This document shows positions 1 through 7,450 of a stretch of 7,450 nt of DNA, in pieces. This stretch comes from Candidatus Fonsibacter sp. (lineage in GTDB: Bacteria; Pseudomonadota; Alphaproteobacteria; Pelagibacterales; Pelagibacteraceae): positions 1-7,450 of the forward strand of contig JALRAW010000030.1 of NCBI GenBank assembly GCA_023257975.1. Direction: 5' to 3'. Position 1 is the first letter of the stretch. Every line of letters starts with the position of its first letter. Under the pieces are notes generated by a model. That model was not told the origin of the DNA, did no database searches, and saw nothing but the letters and a program-made list of their open reading frames with translations. Position numbers and translations under genes: made by a program.

Positions 1-696
1 GAAAAATTACAAGTATCAAAAAAAGGCCCCGGAGATTTTGTAACAAACTCAGATAAAAGGACTGAAAAGATAATTATTAATGAACTATCTCTTGCTAGAC
101 CTGATTATTCATTTCTAGCCGAAGAAAGTGGTTCATCTGAAAAAAATACTGAATTTAAATGGATTATTGATCCTATCGATGGAACTACAAATTTTTTGCA
201 TGGTGTTCCTTATTTTGCAATTTCAATAGGTTTAGAAAAAAATAAAGAAATTATATGTGGCATGATTTTTAATCCTATAACTAATGAAATGTTTTACGCA
301 GAAAAAGGTAAAGGAGCATATTTGAATAATACAAGAATTCGTGTTTCATCAAGAAAAAATATCGATGAATGTGTTCTTCTTACTGGAGGTCCCATTCTTT
401 CTTATAAAAATAAAGAAATATTTTTCAAGGAATATGAATCTGTAAGTAGAAAAGTTGCAGCAACTAGAAAATTTGGAAGTTCAGCGCTGGATCTTGCTTA
501 TCTTGCTAGCGGAAGATGTGATGGTGTATGGGAAAGAAACTTAAATTATTGGGATATTGCAGCTGGAATAATAATTGTTAAAGAAGCTGGTGGTACAGTT
601 ACTGATTTTAAAGGTGGTGATAAATATATTGAAGACAGAAACCTTTTAGCAACAAATTCAAAAATAGATAAAGATCTTATTGCTTTGCTTGCATAA
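1..696 (+). CDS. suhB: Inositol monophosphatase family protein (SuhB-like), 5' end missing
   Basis: The frame is open from base 1, so the gene begins before the window; 231 codons are visible and about 20-35 N-terminal residues are missing compared with the usual 250-270. The family consists of Mg2+-dependent, Li+-sensitive phosphatases that hydrolyse myo-inositol-1-phosphate and related sugar or nucleotide phosphates in the cytoplasm. All metal-site elements are visible, numbered from the first codon here: the acidic pair in FLAEESG (E41, E42), the signature WIIDPIDGTTNFLHG (D57, D60, G61, T62), and the second signature NYWDIAAG with D185, followed by EAGG. An apparent ATG-less start at 196 (a TTG codon) falls inside the first signature and is not the true start. 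The MFS gene begins 8 bases after the stop. The family is certain. The SuhB name is by similarity, since in some bacteria SuhB also acts in rRNA antitermination and paralogues such as CysQ or HisN share the motifs. Confidence 0.9.
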   Translation, partial: EKLQVSKKGPGDFVTNSDKRTEKIIINELSLARPDYSFLAEESGSSEKNTEFKWIIDPIDGTTNFLHGVPYFAISIGLEKNKEIICGMIFNPITNEMFYAEKGKGAYLNNTRIRVSSRKNIDECVLLTGGPILSYKNKEIFFKEYESVSRKVAATRKFGSSALDLAYLASGRCDGVWERNLNYWDIAAGIIIVKEAGGTVTDFKGGDKYIEDRNLLATNSKIDKDLIALLA

Positions 697-704
697 ATTC
701 TTAA

Positions 705-1871
705 ATGTTAAAAATTCTAATTTTTTTATTTCTTGATGTTCTAGCTTTTAGTGGAGTTTTAATATCAACTTTGCCATTTTTAATACATGAATATGGTGGC
801 AATATTTTATTAATAACAATAATTTTTGGATCATTTTCATTTTTTCAATTCTTTACATCTCCATTCTGGGGAAGTTTATCAGATAGATTTGGTAGAAAAC
901 CACTTATTATTTTAAATTGTTTTGCAGAAATTTTAGCTAATTTAATTTTAGCAATTAGTGGAAGTTTATTAATGATATTCTTATCAAGAATAATCGCAGG
1001 TGTATTTAAAAATAATGTTTCTGTTGGTACCGCTTATATTGCTGACATTACTTCCAAAAAAAATCGAGCTAAAGGCATGGGTTTATTTGGTGTAGCGTTT
1101 GGCTTAGGATTTACAATAGGACCATTGCTTGGTGGGTTAGTAGCGGGATCTAATTTTACTATAATGACACTAGCGAATGTTGCTTGGATTGCATGCATAA
1201 TTAATATTTTTAATTTATTATTTGTGACTTTTTTTTTAAAAGAATCAAAAAAATCTTTCAATAATTTTTCAATAACAAATTCGTTTAGTAAAATTTATTT
1301 ACAATTTAAATTAATGAAAAAAAAAATATTATTTCCATTCTTTTTAATTATATTTATAGTTTATTTTGGATTTTCTGGAATGGAGGGAATATTTGCAATC
1401 TGGATAAAAGAAACTTTTACATGGGGTCCAAAAGAAGTTGGAATAGTTATGTTATATGCTGGCTTAAGCCAAATTATAGTTCAAGGATTTATTTTAAGGA
1501 TACTTCTAAAATTTTTTGATGAGATTCAGTTAATAAAAAGTGGAATTTTATTTTTAATCTTTGGTTTTTTACTAATTCCAACCTCTAATATTTATTTAGT
1601 TCCAATTGCAATATTTTTCCTTTGTTATGGAATTGGCGTAACAAATCCTTGTTTGAATAGTTTGGTTTCAAAAAAATGTTCTAAAAATGAAAAAGGATTT
1701 GCTCTAGGCGCGGCTTATTCCGCTCAATCTATTTCTAGATTTATTGGTCAACCAGCAGCTGGTATTTTGTTTTTGTTTTTTGGAAAAGATATGCCTTTTT
1801 ATGTAAACTCAACAATTCTTACCTTAACAATAATATTTTATTTATCTTTAATTAAAAAAGTTAACAAATAA
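705..1871 (+). CDS. MFS transporter, TetA-like drug/H+ antiporter family
   Basis: A 388-residue integral inner-membrane protein, normal length for a 12-helix major facilitator of the DHA1 type. Motif A between helices 2 and 3 is clear (WGSLSDRFGRKP, residues 55-66, with D60, R61 and R64). The helix-4 arginine of motif B is R95 in LSRIIAG. YIADIT (111-116) followed by RAKGMGLFGVAFGLGF and the antiporter motif C GPLLGG (139-144) is the arrangement of class TetA tetracycline and multidrug exporters. The first residues already form helix 1, so the ATG at 705 fits; no Shine-Dalgarno sequence precedes it. It probably shares a transcript with the upstream phosphatase gene (8-base gap) and ends at a hairpin. 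The substrate cannot be told from sequence: in an oceanic streamlined genome it may be a metabolite or toxic-compound exporter, and tetracycline resistance should not be assumed. Confidence 0.85.
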   Translation: MLKILIFLFLDVLAFSGVLISTLPFLIHEYGGNILLITIIFGSFSFFQFFTSPFWGSLSDRFGRKPLIILNCFAEILANLILAISGSLLMIFLSRIIAGVFKNNVSVGTAYIADITSKKNRAKGMGLFGVAFGLGFTIGPLLGGLVAGSNFTIMTLANVAWIACIINIFNLLFVTFFLKESKKSFNNFSITNSFSKIYLQFKLMKKKILFPFFLIIFIVYFGFSGMEGIFAIWIKETFTWGPKEVGIVMLYAGLSQIIVQGFILRILLKFFDEIQLIKSGILFLIFGFLLIPTSNIYLVPIAIFFLCYGIGVTNPCLNSLVSKKCSKNEKGFALGAAYSAQSISRFIGQPAAGILFLFFGKDMPFYVNSTILTLTIIFYLSLIKKVNK

Positions 1872-1887
1872 GCGCTTTATTTGTTAA
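1861..1887 (+). terminator. Inverted repeat over the MFS stop codon, possible terminator
   Basis: The arms TTAACAAATAA (1861-1871) and TTATTTGTTAA (1877-1887) are perfectly complementary over 11 bp around a 5-base loop GCGCT. The left arm includes the last codons and the TAA stop of the MFS gene. The stem is AT-rich and is followed by GAAGTGTTGTCT, not by an immediate T-run, so intrinsic termination is only likely, not shown. It could instead protect the 3' end of the mRNA. It sits just ahead of the rpmE promoter candidate, which supports a unit boundary here. Confidence 0.5.
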
Positions 1888-1893
1888 GAAGTG

Positions 1894-1921
1894 TTGTCTA
1901 TTTATTTAATTTTGTTATAAA
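1894..1921 (+). promoter_or_regulatory. Candidate sigma-70-type promoter for rpmE
   Basis: TTGTCT (1894-1899) resembles a -35 box. A 16-base spacer separates it from TATAAA (1916-1921), which is preceded by TG one base upstream as in an extended -10 element. Transcription would start near 1928, about 10 bases before the rpmE ATG at 1938, giving a very short leader. No ribosome binding site is seen in TTTCTTCTAAAAT before the start. In such AT-rich DNA promoter-like matches arise by chance; the position in the largest gap of the plus-strand block is the main support. Confidence 0.35.
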
Positions 1922-1937
1922 AACTTTCTTCTAAAAT

Positions 1938-2171
1938 ATGAAAGAAAAAATACACCCAAAAACACATAAGATAAAAGTTGTAATGACTGACGGAAGTCAA
2001 TTTGAAACTTTATCTACTTGGGGAAAAGAAAACGATGTTATGAAATTAGATATTGATCCAATATCTCATCCCGCTTGGACAGGCGGTTCACAAAAAATTA
2101 TTGATAAAGGAAGAGTAAGTAAATTTAATAAAAAATTTGAAAACCTTACAACTAAAACACCTAAAAAATAA
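1938..2171 (+). CDS. rpmE: 50S ribosomal protein L31, zinc-independent (cysteine-free) form
   Basis: A 77-residue basic protein of the large ribosomal subunit; L31 bridges the subunits at the central protuberance. The family pattern is clear: MKEKIHP at the N-terminus, [18 protein letters not shown] (15-32), [14 protein letters not shown] (37-50) and the C-terminal RVSKFNKKF. The classical zinc-binding L31 has cysteines; here there are none, and serine stands before HPAWTGG where E. coli has CHPFFTG. This is the C-minus type usual in alphaproteobacteria, which needs no zinc. The C-terminus carries a short Lys/Thr tail. A promoter-like sequence lies just upstream and trcR starts 6 bases after the stop, so the two are probably co-transcribed. 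Confidence 0.95.
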   Translation: MKEKIHPKTHKIKVVMTDGSQFETLSTWGKENDVMKLDIDPISHPAWTGGSQKIIDKGRVSKFNKKFENLTTKTPKK

Positions 2172-2177
2172 ATATAT

Positions 2178-2747
2178 ATGCTTGATAAACCTTTAATGCC
2201 AAAAGCTACGGCGGTATGGTTGCTTGAGAATACAAGTCTTACCTTCAAACAAATAGCAGATTTTTGTCAACTTCATGAACTTGAAATTAAAGGAATAGCT
2301 GATGGTGATGTTGCTGTTGGAATAAAAGCTTACAATCCAATACTCGCAAATCAGTTAACTAGGGAAGAAATAGAAGAGTGCAGCAAAGATCCTAATAAAT
2401 CATTATCTATAAACAAAAAAGTATTAGATTATGAAATAAAAACTGTTGTTGGACCGAAATATACTCCTCTATCAAAGAGACAAGATAGACCAGATGCAAT
2501 TGCTTGGTTGATAAAAAATTACCCACAATTATCTGAGGGTCAAATTTCAAAACTTGTAGGCACTACAAAAAATACTGTGGAATCTGTTAAAAGTAGAAAG
2601 CATTGGAACACTTCAAATATAACTCCCAAAGATCCTGTGGCTTTAAACCTATGTACTCAAATCGATCTACAAAAAGCAGTAGAAAAGGCTAATAGAAAAG
2701 TTGAAAGTCAAAAAAAAGCAAAATTAAAACTAGAAGCTAATAAGTAA
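2178..2747 (+). CDS. trcR: TrcR-family cell-cycle transcriptional regulator (DUF1013)
   Basis: A 189-residue protein matching the alphaproteobacterial DUF1013 family along its length: PLMPKATAVWLLENT (5-19), IADGDVAVGIK (40-50), a TREEIE segment (61-66), GPKYTPLSKRQDRPDAIAW (92-110), HWN (142-144) and DPVALNLCTQIDL (152-164). Two helix-turn-helix-like stretches are visible, at about 20-43 (LTFKQIADFCQLHELEIKGI) and 117-140 (QLSEGQISKLVGTTKNTVES), consistent with DNA binding. The C-terminus (166-189) is a charged Lys/Glu helix, possibly coiled coil. The family is named in databases as the cell-cycle regulator TrcR; what it regulates in streamlined marine bacteria cannot be told from this sequence. 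It follows rpmE by 6 bases, suggesting expression with the translation machinery. No Shine-Dalgarno is seen; the start matches the conserved family N-terminus. Confidence 0.88.
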   Translation: MLDKPLMPKATAVWLLENTSLTFKQIADFCQLHELEIKGIADGDVAVGIKAYNPILANQLTREEIEECSKDPNKSLSINKKVLDYEIKTVVGPKYTPLSKRQDRPDAIAWLIKNYPQLSEGQISKLVGTTKNTVESVKSRKHWNTSNITPKDPVALNLCTQIDLQKAVEKANRKVESQKKAKLKLEANK

Positions 2748-2758
2748 TTTAACTTATT
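2739..2758 (+). terminator. Weak hairpin at the end of trcR
   Basis: AATAAGT (2739-2745) and ACTTATT (2752-2758) form a 7-bp, AT-rich stem with a 6-base loop over the trcR stop codon, followed by only TT and then ATAAC. It may attenuate or mark the 3' end of the trcR message before purE, but the stem is weak and such short repeats are common at this base composition. Confidence 0.22.
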
Positions 2759-2770
2759 TTATAACTAAAT

Positions 2771-3271
2771 ATGTCTTTTAATCCAAAAAATAAATCTATT
2801 GTTTCTATAATTATGGGAAGCAAATCAGATTGGGCTACTCTTAAAAAATCTGCAGAAATCTTAAAAAAATTAAAAATTCAATACAAAGTAAAAATTGTAT
2901 CAGCTCATAGAACTCCCATGAGACTAGTAGAGTTTGCTAATTCTGCAAAGAAAAATAATATTTCAGTTATTATAGCTGGTGCTGGTGGTTCTGCTCATTT
3001 GCCTGGCATGGTTGCCGCAATCACAGACTTGCCAGTTATTGGTGTTCCTATTGAAACAAAATCTTTAAAAGGATTAGATAGTTTATTATCTATTGTTCAA
3101 ATGCCTTTTGGAATTCCAGTTGGAACTGTTGCTATCGGAGAAACTGGAGCAAAAAATGCTGCTCTATATGCCGCTTCAATTTTAAGTCTTAATAATAAAA
3201 AAATCGCGAATAATTTAAGAATATGGAGAAATAAACAAACTCTATCAGTGAAGCATAACCCTAAGAAATGA
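2771..3271 (+). CDS. purE: N5-carboxyaminoimidazole ribonucleotide mutase
   Basis: The 166-residue class I PurE is a cytoplasmic enzyme, octameric in known members, that rearranges N5-CAIR to CAIR in de novo purine synthesis. Active-site motifs are intact: MGSKSDW (15-21), SAHRTP (44-49) with the catalytic histidine H46, and [11 protein letters not shown] (70-80), followed by [10 protein letters not shown] and the [14 protein letters not shown] segment. Length is normal. The C-terminal [15 protein letters not shown] region, ending in KHNPKK, is the usual basic tail of the family. The start at 2771 lies a few residues before the first beta strand and no better one exists. Its TGA stop overlaps the purK ATG (ATGA, 3268-3271), which implies translational coupling with its pathway partner. 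The presence of PurK confirms the bacterial two-step route rather than a direct AIR carboxylase. Confidence 0.96.
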   Translation: MSFNPKNKSIVSIIMGSKSDWATLKKSAEILKKLKIQYKVKIVSAHRTPMRLVEFANSAKKNNISVIIAGAGGSAHLPGMVAAITDLPVIGVPIETKSLKGLDSLLSIVQMPFGIPVGTVAIGETGAKNAALYAASILSLNNKKIANNLRIWRNKQTLSVKHNPKK

Positions 3272-4311
3272 AAAAAAAAACCTTTACCCTTGGAATATTT
3301 GGGGGCGGTCAATTAGGAAAATTTTTGGTTGAATCTGCAAATAAACTTAATATCAGAACTTTTGTATTTACTGATAGTGCTGACTCTCCAGCTATTTATT
3401 ATTGTGATGATTTTATTATTTCAAGTTATAAAGATAAAAAAAAATTAGATTTTTTTATAAAAAATATTGATTTAGCAACTTTTGAATTTGAAAATATTCC
3501 ATTTAAAACCCTTGATTATGTTGAAAAAAAAATAAATGTTTCACCAAATCCCTCTATTATAAAAACCCTTCAAGATAGATTAAAAGAAAAAACTTTTTTA
3601 AATTCAATCGGAATAAAAACAACTAAATTTTATTATTTAAAAAAGATTAATAAAAAAAAATTAGATAATAATATTTTTCCAGCTTTAGTTAAAACAATAC
3701 GACTTGGATATGACGGAAAAGGACAAGTATTTTTTAAAAACAAAATAGATTTTTTAAAGTATTCTTTTAAGAACAAAGAGTACATAATTGAAAAATTAAT
3801 TAATTTTAAAAAAGAGATATCTATTATTATAAGTAGAGACAAATCAAAAAGTGTTTCGTTTGATGCTTTTGAAAATCTTCATAAAAATCAAATACTTCAA
3901 AAATCACAGGTACCAGCAAATATAAGTGCAAAACTAAATGTTGAAGCAAAAAAAATAGCAAAAAAAATTGCGGATAAACTAAATTATATCGGAACTATGT
4001 GTGTTGAATTTTTTATAACGAAAGATAATAAATTACTAGTAAATGAAATTGCTCCTAGAGTTCATAATTCTGGTCACTTAACAATAAACGCTCATAATGT
4101 AAGTCAATTTGAAAATCATATCCGAGCAGTTTGTAATCTTAAACTAAAAAAACCAAATAGGTTTCATAGAGCAATCATGTATAATATTTTAGGAAATGAC
4201 ATCAAAAAATATAGATCAAAAGAAACCACAAAGAATGAATTCTTTTACGATTATGGAAAAAAAGAAATCAAAAACAAAAGAAAAATGGGACATTTAACCA
4301 AAATCTTTTAA
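3268..4311 (+). CDS. purK: N5-carboxyaminoimidazole ribonucleotide synthase, ATPase subunit
   Basis: A 347-residue ATP-grasp enzyme that uses ATP and bicarbonate to convert AIR to N5-CAIR, the substrate of PurE. Visible elements in order: the N-terminal GGGQLGKFL (12-20), [11 protein letters not shown] (68-78), [10 protein letters not shown] (102-111), the ATP-binding RLGYDGKGQ (145-153), a region equivalent to the usual EKxINF (175-180), [10 protein letters not shown] (201-210), and the metal-binding [12 protein letters not shown] (259-270). The C-terminal RKMGHLT (338-344) is the typical family ending. Length is normal. The start overlaps the end of purE by 4 bases and is followed directly by ten A residues (3271-3280) coding MKKKT. 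The gene ends tail-to-tail with the minus-strand COQ9-like gene, the stop codons sharing TTAA (4308-4311). Confidence 0.95.
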   Translation: MKKKTFTLGIFGGGQLGKFLVESANKLNIRTFVFTDSADSPAIYYCDDFIISSYKDKKKLDFFIKNIDLATFEFENIPFKTLDYVEKKINVSPNPSIIKTLQDRLKEKTFLNSIGIKTTKFYYLKKINKKKLDNNIFPALVKTIRLGYDGKGQVFFKNKIDFLKYSFKNKEYIIEKLINFKKEISIIISRDKSKSVSFDAFENLHKNQILQKSQVPANISAKLNVEAKKIAKKIADKLNYIGTMCVEFFITKDNKLLVNEIAPRVHNSGHLTINAHNVSQFENHIRAVCNLKLKKPNRFHRAIMYNILGNDIKKYRSKETTKNEFFYDYGKKEIKNKRKMGHLTKIF

Positions 4312-4946
4312 AAACCCCTCCCTGCTTTTTGTGTAGAAAAAAAACTAAAAAAATCATTAATATTTTTTAAAAAATCAAATTTTATTTTTAGTTGAGATAT
4401 TTTTCTTACATGTTCAAGGGTTTTTTGAATTTCTTTATCTATATCTTTATGTGTTAAATTTTCATTATAAAAAGTTAGCATTAAAATTTTTAGATAAACT
4501 GACGATAATATTAATCTCTTTGTATAATAATTAAAATCTACCGAACGATCATTAGAATACTTCCAGATAATATCTGAAACAGAATATATATAATTTAAAA
4601 CTTTATTAGTGCTATTATTTTTTATCAAATGAATTAAAAAAGTTTTTATTAATTCTTTATTCTTTCTTTCTATCTGAAATCTTTTATTTAATAAAAAAGA
4701 TATTTTTTCATTAGTTTTAGAAATTTTATTAATTTTTGATTTAATTTCTTTTAAAAATTTTTTATCTAAATCCTCAAAAAATAATCTACTAATTTTAACT
4801 AATAAATCTTGCTTATCAAAAAAATTTAAATAATTTAATTTTTTTAAAAAAATATTTTGATCAATAAAATCAAAATCAATCTTTTTGAAATTTTTATATA
4901 AATAATTTAAAATTTTATCATTTTGTAATTTAGTAAAATCAGACAT
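4308..4946 (-). CDS. Diverged COQ9-like protein, putative ubiquinone biosynthesis accessory factor
   Basis: A 212-residue, Lys/Asn/Phe/Ile-rich protein without an N-terminal signal. Residues 124-143 (SDIIWKYSNDRSVDFNYYTK) continued by R144 and LILSSVY match the hallmark region of COQ9 proteins, typically D-x-x-W-x-x-x-G-D-x-S-x-D-x-N-W-Y-T-K-R followed by a conserved VY. Known COQ9 has a TetR-like helical fold, binds isoprenoid lipids and helps COQ7 hydroxylate demethoxyubiquinone at the membrane. Here the glycine of GD is replaced by N132, the Trp before YTKR is Tyr, and the N-terminal GW motif is not seen. The segment 187-203 (KIKFDFLKNINDFFSFF) could be the amphipathic membrane-binding helix. 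The gene starts 6 bases after mreD and seems part of the mre transcript. The family call rests on one strong motif and overall helical character, so it is moderately sure; the function is inferred. Confidence 0.6.
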   Translation of the reverse strand: MSDFTKLQNDKILNYLYKNFKKIDFDFIDQNIFLKKLNYLNFFDKQDLLVKISRLFFEDLDKKFLKEIKSKINKISKTNEKISFLLNKRFQIERKNKELIKTFLIHLIKNNSTNKVLNYIYSVSDIIWKYSNDRSVDFNYYTKRLILSSVYLKILMLTFYNENLTHKDIDKEIQKTLEHVRKISQLKIKFDFLKNINDFFSFFSTQKAGRGF

Positions 4947-4952
4947 TAAAAA

Positions 4953-5438
4953 CTAATAATGATAAAATACTTTAAGCAAAGTTCTTATTACTGGGTAAAA
5001 AATTAAACTTACAATCATGTTGATAGCTAACAATAAATATTCAAACGGAGTCTGAGAAAAATAACTTAATATAATAACTGATGTAATTTGTGTTATTAAA
5101 AGAGATATGACAAAAGCTATAAATTCATTTTGAAAATTTGTCTGAGTTCTTCTTTGTTTTAAATATGAAGCTAATTTACTTAAAATAATAAAACAAATGG
5201 ATGTCATACCAAAAGGCATTCCCTGCAATGAGTCAAATATTAATCCTATAATAAAAAGAAATGTAATCGAAAAACGTTCTTTATCAAAAAAACTAAAATA
5301 AAAAACTAATATATATTTAATATTTATAATTGGGCCTGGAGCAATCCAAGTATTTATAAAAATACTATCATTAATACAAATAAGCGTAAAAATAATATGC
5401 GCTGAATAAAATTTTATTTTTTCTAAAAAAGAACTCAT
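4953..5438 (-). CDS. mreD: Rod shape-determining protein MreD
   Basis: A 161-residue inner-membrane protein, normal length for MreD, with about five hydrophobic segments. It works with MreC and MreB in the elongation complex that guides lateral-wall peptidoglycan synthesis. The family's most conserved stretch is clear: GLIFDSLQGMPFGMTSICF (65-83), matching the G-x-x-x-D-x-x-x-G-x-P-x-G pattern. An IAPGPI motif (32-37) precedes the second helix. MreD sequences are poorly conserved, so the position directly after mreC is important support. Its ATG overlaps the mreC stop by one base (TAATG, 5436-5440 read on the minus strand), and an AAAGG about 10 bases upstream, inside mreC, may act as its ribosome binding site, one of the few seen here. 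The stop is TAG and the COQ9-like gene follows after 6 bases. Confidence 0.88.
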   Translation of the reverse strand: MSSFLEKIKFYSAHIIFTLICINDSIFINTWIAPGPIINIKYILVFYFSFFDKERFSITFLFIIGLIFDSLQGMPFGMTSICFIILSKLASYLKQRRTQTNFQNEFIAFVISLLITQITSVIILSYFSQTPFEYLLLAINMIVSLIFYPVIRTLLKVFYHY

Positions 5439-6298
5439 TATTTTTTGACCTTTAATACAGAGACGTAATTTAACTGATGTTCTTTAAAACCAAGATCAAC
5501 TGAATATTTTCTTTTTTTAATATCTTTTTTATTATCAGTAATTATTTTTCCAATATAAAGACCTTCTTTGATAATCCCATCAGAACCTGAAGTATAAATT
5601 TGATCGTTATTTTCAAAAACAGCATTTTGTGGAAGAAAAAGTAATTGTGCGCCTCCTAGACCATTGCCCTTTAAAATTGCATTGACTCCTCTTGAGGGAA
5701 TTACAACAGGAACTCTGCTGTTTAAATCTGTAATGACCATAGCTTTTGAGCTAAATAAATTAACTTCAGAAATTTTTCCAAGATAAACGTTATTTCTTAC
5801 GATGGCCTGCCCTAATTGTATTCCCTCATTAGAACCTATTGTTAAAATTAAGTTCTTAGCAAATTCATTGGTATCCTCATGAATTATTTTTGCATAAACA
5901 GATACATAATCATCTCTATTTTTAATTCCTAAAACTCTTTTTAAATTTTCATTCTCATTTTTAAAAAATTGTAGTTCTCGTTTTTCTGCGTTTAATTGAT
6001 CAATTTCATCTTTGAGTTTTTTATTTTCTAAAATAATATTGAAATTAAAGTACTGCCTAGCAGAACTACCAAAATCTGAAACGATCTTAACTGGAGTATT
6101 AACTATATAAATAGTATAGGTAATTCCATCATTTATTAATGCTTTTAAAAATCTTATAGCTTTAAGATCGCTTTTTTCTGAAAATAAAAACAAAAAAGAA
6201 ATTATAATATAAGAAGGAAGAAGAAATTTTTTACTGATAGTTTTTTGTAGAGCTGAAACGCCTGGAGTTGAGCTTCTTGCAAGCCTATTTTGACTCAT
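5438..6298 (-). CDS. mreC: Rod shape-determining protein MreC
   Basis: A 286-residue bitopic inner-membrane protein that links cytoplasmic MreB to the periplasmic wall-elongation enzymes. Features in order: a basic cytoplasmic N-terminus (1-24), one membrane helix (25-40, FLLPSYIIISFLFLFS), a helical and coiled-coil segment rich in Leu, Glu and Lys (about 88-122, ILENKKLKDEIDQLNAEK onward), and the periplasmic double beta-barrel domain (about 131-280). The beta domain has the family hallmarks: NLILTIGSNEGIQLGQAIV (149-167), the turn YLGKISEV (172-179), VITDLNSRVPVVI (188-200) and YTSGSDGIIKEGLYIG (235-250). Length is normal. The gene lies 19 bases downstream of mreB without a visible ribosome binding site and is coupled to mreD through TAATG. 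Confidence 0.95.
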   Translation of the reverse strand: MSQNRLARSSTPGVSALQKTISKKFLLPSYIIISFLFLFSEKSDLKAIRFLKALINDGITYTIYIVNTPVKIVSDFGSSARQYFNFNIILENKKLKDEIDQLNAEKRELQFFKNENENLKRVLGIKNRDDYVSVYAKIIHEDTNEFAKNLILTIGSNEGIQLGQAIVRNNVYLGKISEVNLFSSKAMVITDLNSRVPVVIPSRGVNAILKGNGLGGAQLLFLPQNAVFENNDQIYTSGSDGIIKEGLYIGKIITDNKKDIKKRKYSVDLGFKEHQLNYVSVLKVKK

Positions 6299-6317
6299 AT
6301 TAGATTAATATAACTTT

Positions 6318-7450
<1,133 letters not shown>

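Noticed and set aside
196..696. The phosphatase gene as a complete 166-residue protein starting with TTG at 196
   Set aside because: That codon lies inside the conserved DPIDGTTNFLHG motif and the frame is open and homologous back to base 1, so the gene is cut by the window edge.
1034..1261. Minus-strand open frame of 75 codons
   Set aside because: It lies wholly inside the well-supported MFS gene and has no recognisable domain.
2066..2248. Minus-strand open frame of 60 codons across the rpmE-trcR junction
   Set aside because: It is antisense to two conserved genes; its hydrophobic look comes from Lys/Asn-rich codons read in reverse.
3097..3312. Minus-strand open frame of 71 codons across the purE-purK junction
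   Set aside because: It is antisense to conserved purE and purK, and its Phe runs are the reverse of poly-A.
3633..3842. Minus-strand open frame of 69 codons within purK
   Set aside because: It is antisense to the ATP-grasp core and has no independent support.

Overview
The window looks like a core-genome segment of an AT-rich alphaproteobacterium with a streamlined genome, most like the SAR11/Pelagibacter group. The signs are very low GC almost throughout, Lys/Ile/Asn-rich proteins, frequent A and T runs, intergenic gaps of 0-66 bases, few visible Shine-Dalgarno sites, and family-level alphaproteobacterial markers: a TrcR/DUF1013 regulator, a cysteine-free L31 and a COQ9-like protein. The lineage is inferred from composition and protein features, not from a search.

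The left block (1-4311, plus strand) holds six genes: the 3' part of an inositol-monophosphatase family gene (suhB-like), a TetA-like MFS antiporter, rpmE (ribosomal protein L31), the DUF1013 cell-cycle regulator trcR, and purE-purK, which overlap by 4 bases. A perfect 11-bp inverted repeat over the MFS stop codon and a promoter-like sequence just before rpmE suggest a transcription-unit boundary near 1861-1937. Downstream, rpmE-trcR-purE-purK could be one unit. PurK and PurE catalyse consecutive steps of de novo purine synthesis (AIR to N5-CAIR to CAIR).

The right block (4308-7450, minus strand) reads mreB-mreC-mreD followed by a diverged COQ9-like gene. MreB filaments with membrane-anchored MreC and MreD form the scaffold of the cell-elongation machinery. 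The mreC and mreD stop and start codons overlap (TAATG), and the COQ9-like gene follows mreD by only 6 bases, so it is probably co-transcribed. It ends tail-to-tail against purK, with the two stop codons sharing the bases TTAA. No intergenic stretch exceeds 70 bases, and no RNA gene, CRISPR array or insertion sequence was seen.

The one real anomaly is the right edge. Beyond the conserved MreB start ([13 protein letters not shown] at 7311-7313) the sequence switches abruptly to about 53% GC and codes in the same frame for a basic peptide foreign to MreB. It resembles the cytoplasmic N-terminus of phosphate-transporter permease PstA. I read this as a probable assembly or amplification chimera, not as a new biological fusion. 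I found no convincing undescribed system; the COQ9-like gene in the mre cluster is the most interesting biological observation.
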